From Streptomyces hokutonensis (GTDB taxonomy: Bacteria > Actinomycetota > Actinomycetes > Streptomycetales > Streptomycetaceae), in assembly GCF_000376565.1 (NCBI RefSeq), contig NZ_BARG01000031.1, positions 62,001 through 126,000 on the forward strand: a stretch of 64,000 nucleotides of DNA. Direction: 5' to 3'. How positions within the stretch are numbered: the first letter of the stretch is position 1; each line of letters opens with the position of its first letter. This document shows, in pieces, positions 26,040-34,687 of this stretch. Both the position numbers and the translations under genes were made by a program. The notes below the pieces were generated by a model that saw only the letters and a program-made list of their open reading frames with translations, ran no database searches and was not told the DNA's origin.

Positions 26040-26640
26040 CGTCGGCCTCCGCGGCTTCCTGGAGCGCGGCGACCAGCAGCGCGGACGAGGTGGCGCCCGG
26101 GTCCTGGTGCCCGATGCTCCGCTCCCCGAGATAACTCGCCCGGCCCTTGCGGGCCTGGAGGGGGGTGGTGGCCACGGCACCCGCCTCGGCGGCGGCCCGC
26201 GCCGCGGCGAAGCCCTCCGGCAGCGCGTCGACCGCCGGGACCAGCGCGTCGATCATGGTCTTGTCCCCGGGCGCGGCTCCGCCGAGGGTCATGACCGCGT
26301 CGACCCCGGTGCGCAGCGCGCCGGCGAACTCCTCCTCGCTGACCTCGGCGGCGTCCCCGAGCGCCTTGCCGGTACGGCGCAGGAGCGTGCCGTAGAGCGG
26401 CCCCGAGGCGCCGCCGACGGTGGATATGAGCTGCCGCCCGGCGAGGGTGAGGACGGCGCCGGGGGTGTCCGGCGCCTCCTTCTCCAGGGTGGCCGCCACG
26501 GCGGTGAACCCGCGCTGCAGGTTCGCGCCGTGGTCGGCGTCGCCGATGGGTGAGTCGAGGTCGGTGAGCCGTCCCGCCTCGCGGGAGACGGAGGCGGCGG
26601 TCGCCGTCATCCAACGGCGGAAGAAGTCGGCGTCGAGCAC
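26032..26640 (-). CDS. dhaL: Dihydroxyacetone kinase subunit DhaL
   Basis: A 202-residue ADP-binding subunit. The helical barrel carries the magnesium/nucleotide motif DLDSPIGDADHGANLQRGF (about residues 23-41) with the conserved aspartates, and GGASGPLYGTLL near residue 77. It holds ADP as a cofactor that is phosphorylated by DhaM and donates the phosphate to dihydroxyacetone on DhaK. It sits 46 nt downstream of dhaK and overlaps dhaM. Confidence 0.95.
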   Translation of the reverse strand: MLDADFFRRWMTATAASVSREAGRLTDLDSPIGDADHGANLQRGFTAVAATLEKEAPDTPGAVLTLAGRQLISTVGGASGPLYGTLLRRTGKALGDAAEVSEEEFAGALRTGVDAVMTLGGAAPGDKTMIDALVPAVDALPEGFAAARAAAEAGAVATTPLQARKGRASYLGERSIGHQDPGATSSALLVAALQEAAEADGE

Positions 26641-26686
26641 GGGATCTCCTTGCGTGGTGGGTGAGTTGGCCGAGCGCGCCGACGTG

Positions 26687-27679
26687 TCACACGCCCCAGC
26701 GCAGTCCCGGCGTCCTCACCGGCGCGTCCCACAGCCGCAGCAGCTCCTCGTCGATCTGGCACAAGGTGACCGAGGCGCCCGCCATGTCGAGGGACGTCAC
26801 GTAGTTGCCGACCAGTGTGCGGGCGACGGCGACCCCGCGCTCGGCGAGCACCCGGTGCACCTCGGCGTTGAAGCCGTACAGCTCCAGAAGCGGGGTCGCG
26901 CCCATGCCGTTGACCAGCACCAGCACCGGATTGCTCGGCGGCATGTCCTCCAGGATCGCGTGGACGGCGAAGTCCGCGATCTCGCCGGAGGTCATCATCG
27001 CCCGCCGCTCCCGGCCCGGCTCGCCGTGGATGCCGACGCCCAACTCCAGCTCGCCCGGCGGCAGATCGAAGGTGGGGCTGCCCTTGGCGGGGGTGGTGCA
27101 GGCGCTCAGCGCGACGCCGAAACTGCGCGAGTTCTCGTTGACCTGCCGCGCGATCGCCGCCACCCGGTCCAGCGGCTGCCCCTCGGCCGCGGCGGCACCG
27201 GCGATCTTCTCGACGAACAGGGTGGCGCCGGTGCCGCGCCGTCCGGCGGTGTACAGGCTGTCGGTGACGGCGACATCGTCATTGACCAGCACCTTGGCGG
27301 TCTGGATGCCCTCGTCCTCGGCGAGCTCGGCCGCCATGTCGAAGTTGAGGACGTCCCCGGTGTAGTTCTTCACGATGAACAGCACGCCGGCCCCGCTGTC
27401 CACGGCCGCCGCGGCGCGCACCATCTGGTCCGGCACGGGGGAGGTGAACACCTCGCCGGGACAGGCCGCCGACAGCATCCCCGGACCCACGAACCCACCG
27501 TGCAACGGCTCGTGCCCCGACCCGCCACCGGAAACAAGCGCGACCTGCCCGGCCACGGGAGCGTCCCGCCGTACGATCACCCGGTTCTCGACGTCCACGG
27601 TCAACTCGGGGTGGGCGGCCGCCATGCCCCGCAACGCGTCCGTGACGACGGTTTCCGCGACGTTGATCAACATCTTCAT
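26687..27679 (-). CDS. dhaK: Dihydroxyacetone kinase subunit DhaK
   Basis: A 330-residue substrate-binding subunit. SGGGSGHEPLHGGFVG (about residues 48-63) binds dihydroxyacetone, and the histidine in GVGIHGEPG is the one that forms a covalent hemiaminal with it. ATG at 27679 follows GGAGGTACCG at a good distance; a second in-frame ATG lies two codons on. First gene of a PTS-dependent dhaKLM operon that produces dihydroxyacetone phosphate. No DhaR/DhaS regulator or glycerol dehydrogenase is adjacent. Confidence 0.95.
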   Translation of the reverse strand: MKMLINVAETVVTDALRGMAAAHPELTVDVENRVIVRRDAPVAGQVALVSGGGSGHEPLHGGFVGPGMLSAACPGEVFTSPVPDQMVRAAAAVDSGAGVLFIVKNYTGDVLNFDMAAELAEDEGIQTAKVLVNDDVAVTDSLYTAGRRGTGATLFVEKIAGAAAAEGQPLDRVAAIARQVNENSRSFGVALSACTTPAKGSPTFDLPPGELELGVGIHGEPGRERRAMMTSGEIADFAVHAILEDMPPSNPVLVLVNGMGATPLLELYGFNAEVHRVLAERGVAVARTLVGNYVTSLDMAGASVTLCQIDEELLRLWDAPVRTPGLRWGV

Positions 27680-28071
27680 CGGTACCTCCTGGCGAGACAG
27701 GCAGATGTGGGTCGCTGTGGAAAGTATCGACCTTGCAGCGGTGAAGGTCACGGGCTCGGACGCTCGCCGGTGCCTGCGCTCAGGGCGGTTCGTCGGCGCG
27801 GGAGTGGTCCGGATCCTGGTCGTGAGCGGTTCATTGGCGTCGGTGGGGTCTCGCCTGTGTAGGCAGCTGGTTGGGAGTCCGGGCGGCAGAAGCCGGTCAC
27901 TGAGGTGGGACCCGTCAGGAAGACCAGGGATTCGACCGCGGCCGATGGGGCCCGGCCGGCCTCATGGCGCCGAACGCCGTCCGCCGCACCGTTCTGTCAC
28001 CGAGCCGGACCCTGTCGGTCGGGTACGTCGCGACTCGCGCGCCGCGTCCGGTCGCCGCGGTGCGCCGCCGG
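27680..28071. other. Intergenic region, no gene recognised
   Basis: This 392-nt stretch between dhaK and the membrane-protein gene must contain the dhaKLM promoter on its left side. I see no coding potential, no RNA gene and no strong repeat. Confidence 0.5.
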
Positions 28072-28629
28072 TCAGCCCCTGCGGGCCGCGCGGGACAGGC
28101 GGAACGCCGAGACGAGGAAGAAGATCCCTCCGAGAGTGGCGTAGCCGGCGAGGGTGGTCAGCGAGGGGTCGTCCTGTGAGGCGCTTCGCAGGAAGTTCCC
28201 GCCGGCCAGCACCGAGATGCCGCCGCTGACGATCATGGCCCACTGGCCGCCCATCGGGCGGCGCGCGACGCCCACGAGCAGCTGGACCAGCCCGGAGACG
28301 ACCGCCCACGCGCCCCAGACGCGCAGCACGTCGGCGACGCCCGAGGTGCTGGCGACCGCGACGCCGGCGGCGGCCAGCGAGCTGACGGCGATGTTGGTGT
28401 ACAGGCCCTTGACCAGCCTGTCGGCGCGCGCCGACCTGGCATCGACGACGGCCGCGGCCACGTCGAAGGCCGGATAGATGAACAGCAGCAGCTTGGTCGC
28501 GACGGTGAGGTCCGAGCCGGACAACAGCAGGAGCACCGCCCACGCGGCGGCGAAGACGAAACGGATGACGTACAGCCGACGCAGGGCCGGCGTGACGCCG
28601 ACGTGCTCGGCGGAGGCGGTGGATGCCAT
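28072..28629 (-). CDS. DUF308-like six-helix membrane protein
   Basis: A 185-residue protein with five to six hydrophobic helices (for example FAAAWAVLLLLSG, LLLFIYPAFDVAAAVV, VWGAWAVVSGLVQLLVGV, WAMIVSGGISVLAGG, YATLGGIFFLVSAFRL), the pattern of the DUF308/HdeD-like family. The paired helix motif IYPAFDVAAAV...AWAVVSGLVQLL is typical. Function unknown. ATG at 28629 is preceded by GGAGAACCCC. It is divergent from a TetR gene and the two share a long symmetrical operator, so it is the likely repressed target. Confidence 0.78.
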   Translation of the reverse strand: MASTASAEHVGVTPALRRLYVIRFVFAAAWAVLLLLSGSDLTVATKLLLFIYPAFDVAAAVVDARSARADRLVKGLYTNIAVSSLAAAGVAVASTSGVADVLRVWGAWAVVSGLVQLLVGVARRPMGGQWAMIVSGGISVLAGGNFLRSASQDDPSLTTLAGYATLGGIFFLVSAFRLSRAARRG

Positions 28630-28659
28630 GGGGTTCTCCAGTGAATGCGCGATATAGAG

Positions 28660-28722
28660 AGAACGCTCTCTCTTGTCTGGAGCCTGGCACACCCCTTCCG
28701 TGAAAACAAGAGAGAGCGTTCT
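28660..28722. promoter_or_regulatory. Long symmetrical TetR operator pair
   Basis: A 17-bp sequence AGAACGCTCTCTCTTGT (28660-28676) is repeated exactly in inverse orientation at 28706-28722 with 29 nt between. Each arm with its flank is itself close to a palindrome (GAGAGAACGCTCTCTC), so each arm probably binds one TetR dimer. The sites flank both divergent promoters. Confidence 0.78.
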
Positions 28723-28732
28723 ACCCGCTATC

Positions 28733-29431
28733 ATGGGCGGCATGGCGCACACGGAAGCCGGCACAGGTACCGGCAGGAGAGTCTCCGAGGCCCGGGAGCG
28801 GCTCCTGAGGACCGCCGGGCAGCTCTTCTACGCCGAGGGCATCCACAAGGTGGGCGTCGACCGGCTGGTCGTCGAGTCGAAGGTCACCAACGCCACCTTC
28901 TACCGCCACTTCCGCAGCAAAGAAGACCTTGCCGTCGCCTACATCGGAAGCGTCGACCAGGCGATCCGCACCCAGATCGGCTCCCTGATGGCCGCGGACG
29001 CGCCGGCCGACGGCATCCTGCGGGGCATCGGTGCGTCCCTGGTCGAGCAGATCCGCTCGCCCGGTTACCGCGGATGCGCCTTCCTCAACGCGGCAGCGGA
29101 ATTCCCCGACCCCGACCACCCGGTCCACCGTGCCGTCGTGCAACACCGCGCGTGGTTCCAGCAGACGATCACCGGACTGTTCGCCGACATCACGGTCGCC
29201 GAAGCCGAGCACGCCGGGCGGCACTTCGTCATGCTCCGCGACGGCGCGATGAGCGCCGGCTACCTCGGCGATCCGGTCCTGGCCGGCGAGACCCTGCTGC
29301 GCGGTATCGATGGACTGCTGCGGATCCACACCGCCCGTGGGCTCGACGAGCATGCCGCGTCCGCATCCGGCCAGGCATCCCCGGCTGCCACGACGGTCTC
29401 GGACATCGACTGCGCGCCGCCCAACGCGTAA
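28733..29431 (+). CDS. TetR-family transcriptional regulator
   Basis: A 232-residue TetR protein: HTH in HKVGVDRLVVESKVTNATFYRHFRSKEDLAVAYI, followed by the TetR_C ligand domain containing YRGCAFLNAAAEFPDPDHPVH, typical of the subgroup that represses a divergent small membrane protein or oxidoreductase. Start is ATG at 28733 or 28742; neither has a convincing ribosome site, and both lie just inside the operator. It is probably autoregulated together with the DUF308-like gene. Confidence 0.88.
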   Translation: MGGMAHTEAGTGTGRRVSEARERLLRTAGQLFYAEGIHKVGVDRLVVESKVTNATFYRHFRSKEDLAVAYIGSVDQAIRTQIGSLMAADAPADGILRGIGASLVEQIRSPGYRGCAFLNAAAEFPDPDHPVHRAVVQHRAWFQQTITGLFADITVAEAEHAGRHFVMLRDGAMSAGYLGDPVLAGETLLRGIDGLLRIHTARGLDEHAASASGQASPAATTVSDIDCAPPNA

Positions 29432-29673
29432 CCGCGGTCGGGGCGCGACCGGCAGCGTTGAGCGCCGAGCGGGCCGAGGCGCGGCCAACCTTGCGGTGGT
29501 GTGCACCGGGGCGGTACGGCGAGCGCCTCGTACGTGAGCAAGTCGATGTCCTGGCCCATGCAAGGGGTTGTGCCTGAGCGCCTCAGTTGGCCACTGCCGT
29601 GCTCGGATTGCTACTTCCTCTTCGGGCCGGGGAATCGCGGTGTTCCCCGGGCCGGTGAAGCCGGATTGTCCGG

Positions 29674-30162
29674 TCACGCACGCGGGGCGGGCCAGGAGTT
29701 GAGGGGGAGCGGGCCGCGGTCGATGACGGTGCGAATGCAGAAGGTGCTGCGGGCGTCGCGAACGGGACCGATGGCCAGGATCTGTTCGGTGAGGACCTTT
29801 TCGAAGGTGCGCAGGTCCGGTACGGCGAGCTCGACGAAGAAGTCGGCGTCGCCGGAGACCACATGGCAGGCGACCACGTGATCGATCGCCTTCAGCGCCT
29901 CTTCGACCACCTGGACGGTGGTGCGGGAGTGATCGACCTTCAGGGAGAGGAACACCGTCAGCCCGAGGCCCAGGCGCTCGCGGTCCAGATCGGCCCGGTA
30001 GCCGGCCAGGACCCCGTCCTCCTCCAGCGCCTTGGTGCGGCGCAGGCAGGACGAGGGGGAGAGGCGTACGGCCTCGGCGAGGTCGACGTTGGGAGTGCGG
30101 CCGTGGCGCTGGAGGTGGTCCAGAATCGCCCGGTCGATACGGTCGTACAGAGGGCGTGGCAT
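29674..30162 (-). CDS. Lrp/AsnC-family transcriptional regulator
   Basis: A 162-residue regulator with an N-terminal HTH (LAEAVRLSPSSCLRRTKALEEDGVL, about residues 22-47) and a C-terminal RAM domain that binds amino acids (ACHVVSGDADFFVELAVPDLRTFEKVL). It is divergent from a PLP-dependent amino acid decarboxylase across a 185-nt gap, the standard layout for an amino-acid-responsive local activator. ATG at 30162 is chosen; an earlier in-frame start at 30195 adds residues outside the family. Confidence 0.9.
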   Translation of the reverse strand: MPRPLYDRIDRAILDHLQRHGRTPNVDLAEAVRLSPSSCLRRTKALEEDGVLAGYRADLDRERLGLGLTVFLSLKVDHSRTTVQVVEEALKAIDHVVACHVVSGDADFFVELAVPDLRTFEKVLTEQILAIGPVRDARSTFCIRTVIDRGPLPLNSWPAPRA

Positions 30163-30347
30163 GAAATGCAGCGTATCGGCCGGATCGGCGAACAATCCTG
30201 CGCCACAGCGCCTTACGGGTACTCACTACGCCATCGTGTGCCGGACTCGGCGGCGCATTCTGGTCACGCGCCGCGGCCGTGAAACCGGCCCCGCCGCCAC
30301 CTCCGTACCCCCTCTCACCGCCATTCTCACCGCCATCGGACTGCCTC

Positions 30348-31784
30348 ATGCACCCCTTCCCCCTGGAACCCGACCGCGCCACGATGGCCGAAATGGGCCA
30401 CCTCGTCCTGGATCGTGTCGTCGAGCGCACCGACCAGCTCGCGGCCCGCCCCGCGACAAGCCTCCTGTCGCCGCAGGCCGAGGCCGAGCTCGGCGAGACC
30501 CTTCTGGCACCGCCGCCCGCCCGGGGCGGCGACCTGAAGGCCCTGCTCGCGCGACTGGACGAGGCCGCCGACTGCGCTCTGGAGAGCGCCGGGCCGGGTC
30601 ACCTGGCCTATATCCCGGGCAGCGGTCTGTACTCGGCCGCGCTCGCCGAGTTCTACAACCGTGCCGTCAACCGCTACGGCGGCCTGGCCTCGGTCGCTCC
30701 GGCCCTCGCCGCGCTGGAGGAGAGCGTGATCCGCTGGATGGCCCGGGAGGTGTGCGGCCTGCCGGAGGGCAGCGGCGGCCTGTTGACCAGCGGCGGCTCA
30801 ATGGCCACGTTCTCCGCGACGGTCGCCGCCCGCCACGACCGGCTCGGCGAGGATCTCGCCGGCGGCACCGTCTACACCACCGCCTTCGCCCACCACTCCG
30901 TCGCCAAGGCCGCCCGCCTCGCCGGGATCCGCGCCGCCCACATACGGACCGTGCCGCACACCCCGGACCTGCGGATGGCCCCGGAGGCCGCCGCCGCGAT
31001 GATCCGCGCCGACCGGGACGCCGGGCTGCGGCCGTTCCTGCTGGTGGCCACCGCCGGCACCACCGACACCGGCACCGTCGACCCGCTGCCCCAGCTGGCC
31101 GGCCTGGCCCGCCGCGAGGACGTGCGGTTCCACATCGACGCGGCCTACGGCGGCTTCTTCCGGCTCACCGCACGTGGAGCGGAACGCCTCGCCGGGATCG
31201 AGCAGGCCGACTCGGTCACCCTGGACCCGCACAAGACGCTGTTCATGCCGTTCGGCACCGGCGCCCTGGTCGTCCGCGACCTCGCCGCCCTGCACGCCGC
31301 GCACGACGGCACCGGCAGCTACCTTCAGGACATGGCAGGCGCGGGCGTCCCGGACTCCGGCCGGCTCGGGCCCGAGCTGACCCACGAGATCCGTGGCCTG
31401 CGGGCCTGGCTTCCTCTGCACCTGCACGGGGTGAACGCCTTCCGCGAAGCCCTGGACGAGAAGCTCGACCTGGCCGAACACGTCCACGACACACTGTCCG
31501 GAATCGCAGAGCTAGAGGTCCTGCAGCGCCCGGAACTGTCCACCATGATCTTCCGCGTCCGCCCCGTCGGCGGCAGCCGGGCCGCCGCCGAGCGGGCCGA
31601 TGCGGCGAGTCGCCGTCTGCTGGAGCGGATCAACGGCCACCGCCGCATCGTGCTCTCCAGCACGGTCGTCGACGGCCGCTACACCCTGCGCGTGTGCGTG
31701 GTCTCCCACCGCACCCACCACGACCGCATCACCGAGGCACTGCAGATCATCACTGGCGAAGCCAGGAACATCCCCGTCGCGTAG
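30348..31784 (+). CDS. PLP-dependent (group II) amino acid decarboxylase
   Basis: A 478-residue decarboxylase of the DOPA/diaminobutyrate/glutamate group. Lys296 in DPHKTLFMPFG forms the PLP Schiff base, Asp264 in FHIDAAYGGFF contacts the pyridine nitrogen, and HHSVAKAARLAG stacks on the ring. The SGGSMATF segment binds phosphate. The product is an amine from an aromatic amino acid, diaminobutyrate or similar; the sequence does not decide. Its promoter is divergent from the Lrp gene that probably controls it. ATG at 30348 lacks a clear ribosome site; ATG at 30384 is an alternative. Confidence 0.88.
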   Translation: MHPFPLEPDRATMAEMGHLVLDRVVERTDQLAARPATSLLSPQAEAELGETLLAPPPARGGDLKALLARLDEAADCALESAGPGHLAYIPGSGLYSAALAEFYNRAVNRYGGLASVAPALAALEESVIRWMAREVCGLPEGSGGLLTSGGSMATFSATVAARHDRLGEDLAGGTVYTTAFAHHSVAKAARLAGIRAAHIRTVPHTPDLRMAPEAAAAMIRADRDAGLRPFLLVATAGTTDTGTVDPLPQLAGLARREDVRFHIDAAYGGFFRLTARGAERLAGIEQADSVTLDPHKTLFMPFGTGALVVRDLAALHAAHDGTGSYLQDMAGAGVPDSGRLGPELTHEIRGLRAWLPLHLHGVNAFREALDEKLDLAEHVHDTLSGIAELEVLQRPELSTMIFRVRPVGGSRAAAERADAASRRLLERINGHRRIVLSSTVVDGRYTLRVCVVSHRTHHDRITEALQIITGEARNIPVA

Positions 31785-31854
31785 TCGCCGACGGCCCTGG
31801 ATCCGGGTGGTGTCCATCTGAGAGACGCCTCCGTCGAATCACGCTTCCAAGGAG

Positions 31855-31950
31855 GAGTTCGTGTCGTTTCTCGCCGTGGTGGACACCGGCAGCTTCGGCG
31901 CCGCCGCCGAGGCGACGCACCGTTCGCAGCCGCGTGTGAGCATGCGCCAA
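31855..31950 (+). pseudogene. LysR regulator N-terminal remnant
   Basis: One frame reads FLAVVDTGSFGAAAEATHRSQ then PRVSM, the recognition-helix core of a LysR regulator, and then loses similarity within 30 bases. The remaining 260 residues are missing. It marks the left edge of the insertion-sequence debris. Confidence 0.6.
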
Positions 31951-31984
31951 TTGGGATGTCCACAGCAGCCGGCCAGAGCGTTTA

Positions 31985-32300
31985 CTACCGAGCTTGCTTG
32001 AGTGATGTGGGACCGCTCTGCCCACCGTTGCCCCGCGTGCCGTGCGCGGTTCGAAGCACTCGGTGGCCATGCCTCCGCGAATCGCCCCGACCGCCGCCAC
32101 CAACGCCCCGCAACCGGTCTTGACCAAGTGGCAGATATGACACAGCGGTTGAACATTGCCGTCCGCGCCCTCGCCACCAGGAGCGAGCGGCTGCACATGG
32201 TCCGCGTGCCCGAGGATGAGCAACCCGCACCGGGCACTCCGGGCAGAGCATGGAGCCGAGCGGCCCCTGAGAACACCCATGGCAGCACCGCACACTGAGT
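31985..32300 (-). pseudogene. HNH endonuclease remnant
   Basis: On the minus strand one frame reads LILGHADHVQPLAPGGEGAD followed by NVQPLCHICHLVK, which is the HNH pattern (His-Asp-His plus the CxxC zinc ligands). The N-terminal cysteine pair is found in a different frame (MLCPECPVRV), so at least one frameshift separates the parts. It lies directly against a decayed transposase. Phage or mobile-element HNH nucleases are the usual source. Confidence 0.6.
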
Positions 32301-32325
32301 TCGCCGGGCACGCACCGCAGCGACT

Positions 32326-32812
32326 CCTCGCTCGTCATAGGCCGTTGCGGACGTGGGAGGTCGGGACCGAGATTGTGGCCTTGATCCCGCGTCCGTGCAG
32401 GCCGGCGTGATTGCTGCGGGAGCCGTACGCCTTGTGGGCCCGGGACCCAGTCCGGCCGTTCGCGCGGCCTGCCGACTCCGGGCCGGGACATCCAGATCGC
32501 TTCCAGGGCCGGCTCGAACTGAGGCGTAACACCCACCCGTCCGGCGGTGATCACCGCCGACAGTGGCTTCTGACCCTGCTCGACGGCGAGGTGGATCCTG
32601 CTGGTCAGGCCGTGCCGGTAGCGTCCGAGCGCGTGGTCGGCCGGCTCGACGTTGATCCCGCCGGGCGGTTGCTTCTGGAGATCCCCCTTTTGCCGCCCCA
32701 GCCGCGTGCTGGTGGGCCCGGCAGACCGTGGAGTCGACGTTTCACGTCCCGGGTGGTCAGGCCCTTGGCATCCGCCTCGGCCTGCAGATGTCCCACGGGG
32801 CATGATCATCAA
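32326..32812 (-). pseudogene. IS5-family transposase, decayed in several frames
   Basis: Pieces of one IS5 transposase follow each other in shifting frames: LQAEADAKGLTTRDVK, then VDSTVCRAHQHAAGAAKGG (the DDE aspartate region), then GDLQKQPPGGINVEPADHAL, HLAVEQGQKPLSAVITAG and GRPRERPDWVP, and finally AHKAYGSRSNH and RGIKATISVPT. At least three frameshifts are needed, and the C-terminal catalytic glutamate part is absent. The element cannot transpose. Confidence 0.75.
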
Positions 32813-32845
32813 CGATCAAGATCAACTTTTGCAGCGGGCCCCAGG
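32790..32845 (-). repeat. Copy 1 of a 56-bp direct repeat (IS5 element left end)
   Basis: Related to 34010-34065 in the same orientation, sharing the core GATCATG and TCTTGAT. This copy runs straight into the decayed IS5 transposase, so it is the 5' end of that element. Confidence 0.65.
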
Positions 32846-32849
32846 CGGA

Positions 32850-33644
32850 CTACGCGGTGGTGGCGATGCCGCCGTCGACGGGGATCACGGTGCCCGTCAG
32901 ATACGCGCCTGCCCGGCTGGCGAGGAACACGGTGACACCCGCCATGTCGTCGTCGCGGCCGATCCGGCGCAGTGGGGCCGACGCCGCGATCGCCTCGCCG
33001 AGCTCGTCGAGGGTCGCAGCCATCATCGCCGACGGGAACGGTCCCGGCGCCACCGCGTTCACGGTGACGTGCTGCGGTCCCAGTTCCCTGGCGAGCACCC
33101 TGGTGAGTTGATGCAGTGCGGCCTTGCTGCTGGAGTACGAGTAGTTGGGGCGCTGGGGGATATGGATGGCGGCGATGCTGCCGATGTTGATGATCCGGGC
33201 GGGATCGTCGGCGGTGCCCGCCTTGCGAAGTGCGGGCAGCAGCGCCTGGACCAGCCAGAACGGCGACTTCAGGTTGAGGTCGACGACCGTGTCCCAGGCC
33301 TCGTCCGGGAACGTCTCCAGCGGCTCGTCCCATATGGCGCCCGCGTTGTTGACGAGGATGTCGAGACGCTCGGAGTCGGCGGTGACGAGGTCGGACAGTC
33401 GTCGGCACTCGTCGTGGCGGGACAGGTCGGCGGGGATGGCCCGGACCTCACCGAACTTGGACAGCCGCTCCTGTGCCTGAGCGCACGCTTCGGCGTCGCG
33501 TGAGCTGATGACCACGCGGACGCCCGCCTGGAGAAGGCCACGCGCGATCATCATCCCGATGCCTCTGGTGCCACCGGTGACGAGCGCACGCTTTCCGCTC
33601 AGATCGAAAAGTTCCGCATGTGTTGTGAATTGGTTCTCCACCAC
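32850..33644 (-). CDS. SDR-family oxidoreductase (RhlG/FabG-like)
   Basis: An intact 264-residue short-chain dehydrogenase inside insertion-sequence debris. Cofactor motif TGGTRGIG (about residues 23-30), NNAG at about 97, active-site serine in NIGSIAAIHIP, and YSYSSSKAALHQL with catalytic Tyr and Lys. The N-terminal extension FTTHAELFDLSGKRALV resembles RhlG-type 3-oxoacyl reductases. GTG at 33644 is the only reasonable start and has a poor ribosome site. No partner genes; it may have been carried in with the mobile elements. Confidence 0.86.
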   Translation of the reverse strand: MVENQFTTHAELFDLSGKRALVTGGTRGIGMMIARGLLQAGVRVVISSRDAEACAQAQERLSKFGEVRAIPADLSRHDECRRLSDLVTADSERLDILVNNAGAIWDEPLETFPDEAWDTVVDLNLKSPFWLVQALLPALRKAGTADDPARIINIGSIAAIHIPQRPNYSYSSSKAALHQLTRVLARELGPQHVTVNAVAPGPFPSAMMAATLDELGEAIAASAPLRRIGRDDDMAGVTVFLASRAGAYLTGTVIPVDGGIATTA

Positions 33645-34009
33645 TTGCCGCCGTTCTCGTTGGTCGTGCGGGATGACGCGCCGGCGCGTCGGGTGTTCGG
33701 TTCGGCTGTCTCGACGCTATGGCCTTGAGGTGCACTCCAAGCAAGCGGATCGGCCCCTGCCCCCGCCTGTACGACGCGCCCGCCAAGCCGGTCACCGCGC
33801 AGGGAGCCGACGAGCACAGGCTTGTGACGGCGAGCCGGCGGTCCTTGGCCCGCTGCAGAGCGCGCCTCCAGCCGGTGAAGTCCGGGGTGTCATCGAGGGC
33901 GTCAGCAAGGGCGATGATCGCGAGCCCGATCCGGCGGACGGTCTGCCTTGATGCCACGCCGCAACAGCGGCTCAAGCCGGGCCCCACTGACCGTTCGTCA
34001 GATCCCCGC
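33645..34009. other. Non-coding or decayed stretch
   Basis: The minus strand encodes an uninterrupted peptide piece (TVRRIGLAIIALADALDDTP followed by DFTGWRRALQRAKDRR) that looks protein-like, but it has no recognisable start, runs into the SDR start region, and I do not recognise the family. Probably another gene fragment brought in or cut by insertion. Confidence 0.35.
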
Positions 34010-34065
34010 GTCCCACAAGACATGATCACCAACAATCAAGATCAAGTTTTGCAACAGACCCTGGG
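34010..34065 (-). repeat. Copy 2 of the 56-bp direct repeat (IS5 element left end)
   Basis: Same orientation as 32790-32845. Here the element end interrupts a different transposase fragment at 34066, and beyond 34010 the IS5 sequence is lost. The two copies bracket the SDR gene. Confidence 0.6.
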
Positions 34066-34215
34066 CCAGCACCCGCCGCAGCCGGGTGACCTCGATACGA
34101 CCCTGGTTGAGAGCGCCGTACGGTGCACCGTGCCCACGCAGGTGCTCGGGTGCCAACGCCAGTCCGGCCGGCGTCTTCACCGGCCCATCCGCACACAGCA
34201 GGGCATCGGTCGATG
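34060..34215 (-). pseudogene. IS701-like transposase N-terminal fragment
   Basis: The minus strand reads DALLCADGPVKTPAGLALAP then EHLRGHGAPYGALNQGRIEV, the start of the long streptomycete transposases of the IS701-like group. It is cut on the upstream side before its true N-terminus and on the downstream side at the IS5 end (34065). About 50 of some 400 residues remain. Confidence 0.6.
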
Positions 34216-34242
34216 TTCGCGAACTCTGACGTCACCATCGGG

Positions 34243-34363
34243 GTTGCGGTGGCAAGGTGAATGTGCCCAGTGAAGGAGCACCCCCGATGCCGCCTGGCCA
34301 GTCGAAGGTCGAGTTGTACGCCGCGCCGCGGCGCGACTCCCGCGATGGCATGTCGAACCAGGC
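34243..34363 (+). repeat. Copy A of a 120-bp direct repeat (IS21-type 5' end)
   Basis: Closely similar to 35633-35752 in the same orientation, beginning GTTGCGGTGGCAAG and running through the istA start codon. The two copies flank the methyltransferase gene. Confidence 0.75.
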
Positions 34364-34613
34364 GTTGCAGTGCAAGTACGGCGTCACCTGGGGCACGGTC
34401 AACAAGGCGGCCCTGAACTCGGCTCGGCCGCAGCCACGCACGACAACCGCTTCGGCGCGGCCGTCGAAGCTGGATCCGTTCACGCTGCTGATCGACGAGA
34501 TCCTGCTCAGTGATCTGGACGCCACCAGGAAACAGCGCCACACCGTCACCCCGGATCCACCGCCGTCTGATCGACGAGCACTCCTCGTCCGAGGCGTTCC
34601 GTTGACCACTTGA
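34287..34613 (+). pseudogene. IS21-family transposase (istA) N-terminal remnant
   Basis: About 108 residues beginning MPPGQSKVELYAAPRRDSRD with the IstA HTH (SNQALQCKYGVTWGTVNKAA) and the following RPSKLDPFTLLIDEILL and DATRKQRHT. IstA is normally about 400-500 residues with a DDE domain; everything after this point and the istB ATPase gene are missing. Confidence 0.75.
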
Positions 34614-34687
34614 ACCCGCACCGATGAGAGGCCGCAAGCGTCCTGCGAGCAACCGCGCGGTCCGGCCAGGGACTGAGAGTCCGGTGT

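Noticed and set aside
26687..26694. TGTCACA at the 3' end of dhaK
   Set aside because: No matching -10 element at 16 nt and wrong strand for any nearby start.
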